A stretch of 5,182 nucleotides of DNA, from contig JBGSKV010000053.1 of the NCBI GenBank assembly GCA_041740975.1, positions 1 to 5,182 of the forward strand, given 5' to 3'. The position numbers and the translations under genes are program-made. Within the stretch, counting starts at the first letter, position 1. The number at the start of each line of letters is the position of its first letter. This DNA comes from JBGSKV01 sp041740975 (lineage in GTDB: Bacteria > Bdellovibrionota_B > Oligoflexia > Oligoflexales > JALZUQ01). The notes beneath the pieces are model-generated. The model did no database searches, was not told where the DNA came from, and saw only the letters and a program-made list of their open reading frames with translations. This document shows positions 1-5,182 of this stretch, piece after piece.

Positions 1-33
1 GGTAAATATGTTGAGCTGAATTGGCGTAGCTAA
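1..33 (+). CDS. Possible C-terminal end of a convergent gene (very short, uncertain)
   Basis: Plus-strand frame 1 is open from the window edge, reads GKYVELNWRS and ends in TAA at 31-33. It would overlap the TAG stop of the response regulator tail to tail by four bases. Ten codons are too few to prove coding. If it is not a gene, these bases are the start of the region downstream of the operon. No terminator hairpin is visible in this short stretch. Confidence 0.2.
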   Translation, partial: GKYVELNWRS

Positions 34-1568
34 TTATCTCGGACCGCGCTCATAACCATCCTCACGGAGTTATCCACCATGCGCCTCAAGTCGCCTTTGC
101 CGCTGGATTGATCCTTTCGGCTAACGACATCCATGCTCTCCCAAATCCCCAATGCTTGGCACTGGCTGCGTAGGGATGACCGAGCTACGCCAAGCTTCCT
201 TGACGTCTCAGACAGGTTATAGTCGCTTGCTTGGTAAGTCTTAAGGATCAGAGTTCTAACTTCGTTTTCGTGACGAACATTCATTTGCTCAAGGGATTCA
301 AGGGTCGCTATTTGTTCAGCAGTCGCGGTTGCTTCAAACTCTCCATATTTTTCAATATGTTCTGGTAGAATAATTGGTCCGCTTACCAAGACCGAAAGTC
401 TCTCAATTAAATTTTCCAGCTCGCGGACATTTCCAGGCCATGAGTATGCTCGAAGCATATCAAGTGAATCGGGATGCAACTGTTTCGGAACGCTGTCAGA
501 TTGCGATGGTCGGCGTTTTTCTAGAAAGAACTCACATAAGACTTCGACATCGTTGGGCCGCTCGGCAAGTCTCGGAAGATCAATTTTGATCTGTCTCATC
601 CTATAGATCAGGTCTGCAAGAAACTTGTCTTCATTTACTAGGACTTTCAAATGTGGTTTCGCTGCGAATACCAAGCGTACATCAACATATTTTTCTACGC
701 TGCCACCAACGCGTCTAACCTTTCGGTCCTGAATAAATCGCAAAAGCATGGCCTGGGCTTCATCACCTAAATGATGAACCTCATCCAAGAATACAGTCCC
801 ACCGTTAGCCACTTCAAGAAGACCGATTTTTGATTCGGCTCCCGTGAAGGCACCTTTCTCACTCCCAAATAGCTCGCTCGCGATAAGTTCCGACTTTTTG
901 AACTGAGTGCAGTCAATTGTTCGGAACTGTTTTTCTTTTCGCTCTGAGTTTTGATGAATCGCACGCGCGATTAGCTCTTTTCCGGTGCCTGTTTCTCCGT
1001 AAATCAAAACTGACAGATTCGATTTTGCCAATTGCAAAACAAGGTCGGCTACCGCCGTCATCTCACGATCAAGAGACACAACTCCAATTTTTTTGAGAGA
1101 CTCAGGCACCTGACTGATGCGCCGACTGCTGTTTCCTAGAAATCCGTTAAATTTCGAACGAAATTTCGTCAAAGCTTCGGTGATAAAAATTTGCAGCTTT
1201 TCTTGCTGACCAACAAATTCTTTATAGAGAAATTTGTCAGCGCCATTTTTCAACCACAGGCGAAGACTCTCAGGCGTTGTATCCGACGACATCATAACTA
1301 TCTCAATATAAGAGTTCACTCTTTTTATCGGACGTATGAAGTAAGCACCTAAAATAGTCTTCTCTTTTGATTCATGGAAATGATGATCCATGAAAACCAA
1401 GAAAACATTGAATGGGTTTTTCTTAATCGACTCGAGGGCTAAGTCCGGATGCGAATGAAACTCCACATCGAAAGCGCGGTCCGCTCCAAATGCCGAATCA
1501 AGTGAAATTTTGAGACCGTCACGAAAACAGCTTTCGTCATCTACAAAAATAACTCGTGGTTGTTCCAT
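30..1568 (-). CDS. Sigma-54-dependent response regulator (REC-AAA+-Fis-type HTH), NtrC family
   Basis: A 512-residue enhancer-binding activator. An upstream in-frame TTG at 1607 could add 13 residues and overlap the kinase gene. I prefer the ATG at 1568 because GAGGAAGG lies just upstream and the receiver fold begins directly after it (PRVIFVDDE). In the REC domain (about 5-135) D10 and D11 bind metal, D61 is the phosphoacceptor, S94 is the switch residue and K116 the conserved lysine. The AAA+ domain (about 160-400) shows Walker A GETGTGKE (191-198), the sigma-54-contacting GAFTGA loop (239-244), Walker B VFLDE (D262, E263) and WPGNVREL (377-384). The C-terminal helix-turn-helix (about 451-475, NLSETSRKLGVARSSLRSQ) is Fis-like and should bind upstream activating sites. 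Sensor I reads AAKP instead of AATN, and the first arginine of the FRxDLYYR finger is Leu (L317), while R323 is kept. It is last in the operon, 19 bases after the kinase stop. Target genes are unknown. Confidence 0.95.
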   Translation of the reverse strand: MEQPRVIFVDDESCFRDGLKISLDSAFGADRAFDVEFHSHPDLALESIKKNPFNVFLVFMDHHFHESKEKTILGAYFIRPIKRVNSYIEIVMMSSDTTPESLRLWLKNGADKFLYKEFVGQQEKLQIFITEALTKFRSKFNGFLGNSSRRISQVPESLKKIGVVSLDREMTAVADLVLQLAKSNLSVLIYGETGTGKELIARAIHQNSERKEKQFRTIDCTQFKKSELIASELFGSEKGAFTGAESKIGLLEVANGGTVFLDEVHHLGDEAQAMLLRFIQDRKVRRVGGSVEKYVDVRLVFAAKPHLKVLVNEDKFLADLIYRMRQIKIDLPRLAERPNDVEVLCEFFLEKRRPSQSDSVPKQLHPDSLDMLRAYSWPGNVRELENLIERLSVLVSGPIILPEHIEKYGEFEATATAEQIATLESLEQMNVRHENEVRTLILKTYQASDYNLSETSRKLGVARSSLRSQCQALGIWESMDVVSRKDQSSGKGDLRRMVDNSVRMVMSAVRDN

Positions 1569-1572
1569 AAGA

Positions 1573-1580
1573 CCTTCCTC
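1573..1580 (-). promoter_or_regulatory. Strong Shine-Dalgarno that sets the response-regulator start
   Basis: The minus strand reads GAGGAAGG-TCTT-ATG, with the ATG at 1568. This lies in the 19-base gap after the kinase TGA (1590-1588). It supports the ATG over the TTG at 1607, which would start inside the kinase gene. Confidence 0.75.
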
Positions 1581-1587
1581 AATGCGT

Positions 1588-2979
1588 TCAAGCTTCTTTT
1601 GCCGCAAGGCTAAGCTGAGCGCCGGTTTGTACTTTTACTTTTTGATTCATCGACATCGGCAGAAAAATTCTAACTTCGGTGCCGACGCCCTCTTTAGACA
1701 ATAATAAAATCCTGCCATTATGTTTTTCGATTGTTTTCTTGGCCCACTGTAGACCCAAGCCCTTGCCGTTGGGTTTTCCAAACGAGCCGCCTTTTTCTAA
1801 GATAGTATTTAAAACTGACTCTGAAATTCCAGAGCCGTTGTCGAGAATTGAAATGCAGCACTCATTCACAATTCTTGTGCAATTCACATCAATGCTTCCC
1901 CGGTCAGAAACGGCGTAGAGCGCATTGTCGATTAAATTAGAAATAATCCGCTTGAAGTCGCTGACTTGCATTTCGACGAAAGTATCTTCTACGTTTAATT
2001 TTGTTTGCACCGATACTTGCGGCATCTGTCTGCACATCAGACTTTTCTCAGCAACCATTTCGTTCAAAGCAAGATCGACAGACATCGGAAGTTTTTGTAT
2101 CGGCACTCTGTATTCAGAACTTTTGTTCGATGCGGTGTACTGGCTGATAACGTCGTTTGCGATGTCACTGATTCTCTGCGCAGAATGATTCAAAACGCCC
2201 TTAACCGTCGGATCGAGCTGAGCTTGGGCCGCATTGAGCGCCACCTGAAGGCTAACAATTGGCGAGCGAATATCATGAGCAACCTGCCTTGCAACATCGA
2301 GAGCCGCTTTCGCTTCAGCTGCGGCCTTGGTTACTTCAAATTGATAGCTCAAGTTTTTCGCTAAAGAGGAGAATTCGCTAATTTTAAACGTGGGTGTTCT
2401 TTCTTTGTCGCTTGTTTTGGTTTCTAAGATCTTCATCAATTCATTAAGTTCGATTCGAATTCGCGAAAAACCGATTGAAAGCCCAGCAAACAAAATTACG
2501 GCAAGAAGTACGAACCCGATTGCGTTCTTCCCGGTGTTTTTCCAAATTCCCGTTATCAAATCGGAATTGTCGAAAGTAATCGAGATATGTCCCATCCAAT
2601 TCGAGGCATCCTCAGAAAAGTAGAGATCGGTATCCATGCGGTGAAGCCCTGATGAAGACGTATTCTGTTTATTGCAACTTTGAATAGTTTCTGAGATCGA
2701 CTTAATTTCGATGCAATAGATCTGTGAATTCTGCGCAAGCTCATTAGCCCGAATTCTTGCTTCAATAAGACTTCCTTGAATGAGCGGCTGACGGACGACC
2801 GCCGCGAAAGTTTCAAACGTAAGTTTCTGACTGTCTAAACGGGAAGCTTTGTTAACCCGATAGTCATTCCATGCCAGCAGGCCGCTAATGACAGTGCTGA
2901 CAAGAAGTACGATAGGAATAAAAATTCTCAGAAAATATCTTTGAATGGATCTAGTCTGAGACTTTCCAAAAATGCCCAC
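1588..2979 (-). CDS. Membrane-bound sensor histidine kinase (HisKA/HATPase_c) of a two-component system
   Basis: A 463-residue inner-membrane histidine kinase. TM1 is at about residues 16-37 and TM2 at about 153-172. They enclose a periplasmic region of about 115 residues that resembles a small Cache/PAS-like sensor (hydrophobic LTFETFAAVVRQPLIQGS, then WMGHISITFDNSDL before TM2) and carries two cysteines, C89 and C102. A clear HAMP domain is not evident; residues 173-225 form a charged, Ala-rich linker. The H-box is ARQVAHDIRSPI with H235 as phosphoacceptor. The N-box is FKRIISNLIDNALYA (N348, N352). The G1 box is DNGSG (D380, G382, G384) and the G2 box GKGLGLQWAKK (405-415). All catalytic motifs are intact. 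A tail of about 20 residues follows the ATPase domain. The start is GTG, preceded by AAGGAG at 5-base spacing, and it overlaps the stop of the binding-protein gene by one base. The cognate partner is almost certainly the regulator downstream; the signal is unknown and may come through the binding protein. Confidence 0.95.
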   Translation of the reverse strand: MGIFGKSQTRSIQRYFLRIFIPIVLLVSTVISGLLAWNDYRVNKASRLDSQKLTFETFAAVVRQPLIQGSLIEARIRANELAQNSQIYCIEIKSISETIQSCNKQNTSSSGLHRMDTDLYFSEDASNWMGHISITFDNSDLITGIWKNTGKNAIGFVLLAVILFAGLSIGFSRIRIELNELMKILETKTSDKERTPTFKISEFSSLAKNLSYQFEVTKAAAEAKAALDVARQVAHDIRSPIVSLQVALNAAQAQLDPTVKGVLNHSAQRISDIANDVISQYTASNKSSEYRVPIQKLPMSVDLALNEMVAEKSLMCRQMPQVSVQTKLNVEDTFVEMQVSDFKRIISNLIDNALYAVSDRGSIDVNCTRIVNECCISILDNGSGISESVLNTILEKGGSFGKPNGKGLGLQWAKKTIEKHNGRILLLSKEGVGTEVRIFLPMSMNQKVKVQTGAQLSLAAKEA

Positions 2980-4424
2980 TACAACTCCTTCACTAAGTGA
3001 AGTCTTGGTGTGTAACGGAACGTGGCCTCTTCAGAGATCATGTTAGTTTGGCCGATAATGTAGAACGGAACGCGCCATCCGGGAACCATCAGCTGGTCTT
3101 TGCGGAGCTGCTCATTGAGCTGTTGAAACAGTTCACTTCTGATAGTCCAATTTTCTTCTTGTCTAGCTCGCTTGTATTTTTCGGCAAGAGTAGGGCCAAT
3201 ATATGTTCCAAAGTCTTTTCCAAGGAACGTCGGAAGAAGAGCGATGAATCCTTCGGGATCATTAAAACCACCAGCCCATCCAGCGAATATGATGTCAGGT
3301 TTCTTCTCAGCTATTTTCGTCATTTCAGACGGAGAAACTTTGATAACTTCGATTTGAAATCCGTGCTCTTTTGCAATCGCCTGAACATCATTTCCCTTAA
3401 CAAAATCGTCAAATGTCGCACCGACGACCGCGAGCTTGAGTGGTTCTGTTTTTTCATATTTTTTGTGCGTGATTTTTGGAACTTGTGTAACGGCCAAGTG
3501 GCCCGCAACTCCTTTAGGGATGACGCCAGTTGCTCGCTCAAGGTCCAATTTCTTACAACCCTTATCCAAGATATCTTCGATCAGTCCCATCGCACGGTTT
3601 CGCATTTCCGATGAACTGAAATGAGTTCCGTGAGGATGCCACCACGCAGATGTTTGTGCGTAGCTGATTTGATTAACTGTTTTAAGTTTTTCAAATCCGC
3701 TAACTTTTTGCATTCCGTTCTTTGTGGATAAGGTCGCGCCAGGGACGTAATCAGGAAGACCGACAACGGGCACATTGAGGTCATGATCAGCAAAGAAAAC
3801 AAGTTGCCATTCGCGAATGCTAATGGCTGACGCTTTTGGATATTTCTCGTTTACTTCGAGGTTCCAATTCGTACCCTTTTTTAAAAGTCGATAAGGTCCT
3901 GAACCAACTAGAGGCTCCGAAGAATCTTTATCGAAGTTCCAATCTATAGGAACCACGCCAAGCTGGTCTCGGCTAAGAGCTTTAAGAATCGACACATTCG
4001 GCTCTTTAAGGCGAATGATGAGAGTGTCCGAAGCAGACGCTTCGATGGATGAAATGCTTCCCAAAAAATTACTCGACTGAGATTTTTTGTGGATGACACG
4101 ATCAATAGTATATTTGATGTCTTTGGCTTCGAGCTTTTTCCCGTTTGAAAAAACGCGGTCTTTTTTAATTTTGAATTTAATTGTGAGGCCCTTGTCTTCA
4201 AACGTCCAACTTTCAGCAAGGCCTGGAGTAACATTGCCGAGCTTGTCCGTATCGACCATTGGCTCGAGAATTTGGCCCAAGACAATGTGCTCTGCGAACT
4301 GATTAACTTCGGCGGGATCACGGGGAAAAGTTGGTGGAACGTATCCATATTTTTTTGGTGCTGCCGCGCTGATTGTTGTTGTCATAATGATGATCCCTCC
4401 GATCAAAACGAGCCATTTTTTCAT
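2979..4424 (-). CDS. ABC-type peptide/oligopeptide substrate-binding protein, family 5 (SBP_bac_5), periplasmic
   Basis: A 481-residue periplasmic solute-binding protein of the DppA/OppA class, somewhat shorter than the usual 500-540. The N-terminus MKKWLVLIGGIIIMTTTISAAA is a Sec signal peptide with probable cleavage near A21/A22. There is no lipobox cysteine, so it is predicted to be soluble in the periplasm. Family-5 hallmarks appear in order: LGQILEPMVDTDKLGNVTPGLAESW (49-73), the GLTIKFKIKKDRVFSNGKKLEAKDIKYTIDR signature (79-109), GSGPYRLLK (174-182), the second-lobe strand PDIIFAGWAGGFNDPEGF (376-393), and a C-terminal helix ENWTIRSELFQQLNEQL (424-440) leading to the closing VPGWRVPFYII strand. 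The usual ligands of the family are peptides, but some members bind nickel, sugars or haem, so the ligand is unknown. No permease or ATPase gene lies in the window; instead a sensor kinase follows directly (TAGTG overlap), suggesting a role in ligand sensing. The ATG start is fixed by the signal peptide and by the TAATG overlap with the upstream gene. Confidence 0.92.
   Translation of the reverse strand: MKKWLVLIGGIIIMTTTISAAAPKKYGYVPPTFPRDPAEVNQFAEHIVLGQILEPMVDTDKLGNVTPGLAESWTFEDKGLTIKFKIKKDRVFSNGKKLEAKDIKYTIDRVIHKKSQSSNFLGSISSIEASASDTLIIRLKEPNVSILKALSRDQLGVVPIDWNFDKDSSEPLVGSGPYRLLKKGTNWNLEVNEKYPKASAISIREWQLVFFADHDLNVPVVGLPDYVPGATLSTKNGMQKVSGFEKLKTVNQISYAQTSAWWHPHGTHFSSSEMRNRAMGLIEDILDKGCKKLDLERATGVIPKGVAGHLAVTQVPKITHKKYEKTEPLKLAVVGATFDDFVKGNDVQAIAKEHGFQIEVIKVSPSEMTKIAEKKPDIIFAGWAGGFNDPEGFIALLPTFLGKDFGTYIGPTLAEKYKRARQEENWTIRSELFQQLNEQLRKDQLMVPGWRVPFYIIGQTNMISEEATFRYTPRLHLVKEL
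2985..2990 (-). promoter_or_regulatory. Shine-Dalgarno for the GTG-initiated histidine kinase
   Basis: The minus strand reads AAGGAG-TTGTA-GTG. The site lies inside the last codons of the binding-protein gene and uses a 5-base spacer. It supports the GTG at 2979; the next in-frame methionine is far inside the periplasmic domain (residue 115) and would lose TM1. Confidence 0.75.
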
Positions 4425-5182
4425 TAGCTGGCTCTCTTTCTTGCGATCTCAACTAACTTCTTCCCGAAAGGAGTTAGTTCTTGGTCCTCAAACGCTTCGA
4501 CATTTTTCAGAAGTAACTCGCGATACCTCTGGTCTGTTTCGTTTTGTAGTTTTTGAAACTGTACCATACGATAAAGCGCCCACATAGAATGCAGCCGGCC
4601 AATCGGCGGTCGCTTGGTTCCTTGAAATGGCGCATGGACTTCATTGTAATCAAAAGGCTGATTTACAAGTCGGTCGAGAAGATTGATAAGAAAAAGCTCC
4701 TGATGTGCCAACTCATGGACGACTGAAACCGCGAGCTGCTTCGCTGTTAACTCATGAACGCCATCACCAATTAAAATCAGCCCAAAAATTTGCGGGTGCG
4801 ATGCACTTCTAAAGTTTACCGATTTCACTCTAACAAATGCTGCGACCAGCTCATTTAGCAAAAGCGAAATGCCCACGTCAGTCCGGTGGATCAATTCCAA
4901 AGCAGTTCGAAGCCGTTGAGAAATTTCTGATTCAAACGAAATCACTGTTGCTCCAGAATAATCGGAAACAAAAGTTCTTTCGATCAACCCTCGTACTTCG
5001 CCGCTAACTCTTTCCATATCGAGTTCTTTTCTTTGGTTCGGGATGACAATGTCGTGAGTTTTTACTTTTCCGTAAAACCCCATACATAGTTCCGAAATAT
5101 TTTTCTCTTGAAGCTGAGACTTCGTTTCGGCCGTCAGACGACGGCGAAAAGACGGAGCAATGCTCGTAAGAGTCCATTGCCC
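4424..5182 (-). CDS. HExxH-motif putative peptide-modifying enzyme (aKG-HExxH-type peptide beta-hydroxylase-like), 5' end outside window
   Basis: This is the C-terminal 252 codons of a larger protein; the reading frame is open to the window edge. An in-frame ATG at 5083 would give 219 residues, but only weak purine-rich sequence precedes it and the frame continues 33 codons further, so the true start is probably outside. Numbering from that ATG, VVHELAHQEL (121-130) carries H123, E124 and H127 on a helix. It is preceded by a SASHPQIFGLILIG segment (93-106) and followed by HAPFQGTKRPPIGRLHSMWA (150-169), with H165 a candidate third metal ligand. This order (SAS..fG, HExxH, aPW/F..RP..glLH) matches what I recall of the HExxH peptide-modification family (TIGR04267-like), now described as iron/2-oxoglutarate peptide beta-hydroxylases associated with RiPP pathways. 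A conventional zinc protease is the alternative. There is no signal peptide in view; it is probably cytoplasmic. Family membership rests on motif recall; the substrate is unknown. Its TAA stop overlaps the next gene's ATG by one base. Confidence 0.72.
   Translation of the reverse strand, partial: GQWTLTSIAPSFRRRLTAETKSQLQEKNISELCMGFYGKVKTHDIVIPNQRKELDMERVSGEVRGLIERTFVSDYSGATVISFESEISQRLRTALELIHRTDVGISLLLNELVAAFVRVKSVNFRSASHPQIFGLILIGDGVHELTAKQLAVSVVHELAHQELFLINLLDRLVNQPFDYNEVHAPFQGTKRPPIGRLHSMWALYRMVQFQKLQNETDQRYRELLLKNVEAFEDQELTPFGKKLVEIARKRAS
4432..4439 (-). promoter_or_regulatory. Weak Shine-Dalgarno for the substrate-binding protein gene
   Basis: The minus strand reads AAAGAGAG followed by 7 bases and the ATG at 4424. 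It lies inside the end of the HExxH gene. The match to the consensus is modest, so expression probably also relies on translational coupling through the TAATG overlap. Confidence 0.4.

Noticed and set aside
156..171. Plus-strand TTGGCACTGGCTGCG, resembling a sigma-54 -24/-12 promoter
   Set aside because: The GG-to-GC spacing is 8 bases instead of 10, the -12 TTGC is absent, and the site is antisense inside the regulator's coding region near its helix-turn-helix. It is probably coincidental.
1569..1587. Possible internal promoter or terminator between the kinase and regulator genes
   Set aside because: The gap is only 19 bases and is filled by the ribosome-binding site; there is no inverted repeat with a T-tract and no -35/-10 pair.
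2005..2364. A 119-codon plus-strand open frame opposite the histidine kinase
   Set aside because: It is antisense to the H-box and N-box region of the kinase. The translation has no coherent domain pattern, so it is treated as a shadow.
2997..3614. A 205-codon open frame on the plus strand opposite the substrate-binding protein gene
   Set aside because: It lies wholly antisense to a gene with clear family-5 motifs. Its translation is rich in Ser, Phe and Arg with no recognisable domain or ribosome site. It is a shadow frame.
3944..4348. A 134-codon minus-strand frame inside the binding-protein gene
   Set aside because: It is an out-of-frame reading of the binding-protein coding sequence, which is supported by a signal peptide and family signatures. 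The product is Ser/Lys/Leu-rich without motifs.
4424..5083. Classical zinc protease (gluzincin) reading of the HExxH motif
   Set aside because: It cannot be fully excluded, but the surrounding SASHPQIFG and APF..RPP.GRLH segments fit the peptide-modification HExxH family better. There is no signal peptide in view and no gluzincin Glu-helix that I can recognise.

Overview
The window is almost entirely coding. It holds one tightly packed operon read on the minus strand, from about 5182 down to 30. In transcription order it encodes: (1) the C-terminal part of an HExxH-motif protein that resembles the family annotated as peptide-modifying or alpha-ketoglutarate-dependent 'HExxH-type peptide beta-hydroxylase'; (2) an exported family-5 (peptide/oligopeptide type) ABC substrate-binding protein; (3) a membrane sensor histidine kinase; and (4) a sigma-54-dependent response regulator with REC, AAA+ and Fis-type HTH domains.

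The junctions are very tight. The first stop overlaps the second start by one base (TAATG). The second stop overlaps the third start by one base (TAGTG). The kinase stop and the regulator's most likely ATG are 19 bases apart, with a strong Shine-Dalgarno between them. No gap is long enough for an internal promoter, so the operon promoter must lie upstream of position 5182, outside the window. No rRNA, tRNA, CRISPR array, insertion sequence or clear terminator is visible.

The organism is a Gram-negative-type bacterium: the binding protein has a Sec signal peptide without a lipobox, and the regulator depends on sigma-54. The DNA is moderately AT-leaning by eye. The kinase H-box context (VAHDIRSPI within an Ala-rich helix) is a style I associate with Bdellovibrionota and similar deltaproteobacteria-like lineages. 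That assignment is an inference and not firm.

Taken together, the operon reads as a sensing unit. A periplasmic peptide-type binding protein without visible permeases could present a ligand to the kinase, which would phosphorylate the sigma-54 activator. The lead gene could modify a peptide in the cytoplasm. A self-contained 'modify a peptide, export it, sense it, switch on sigma-54 genes' circuit is the most interesting reading of the window, but the precursor peptide, exporter and target promoters are not in view.
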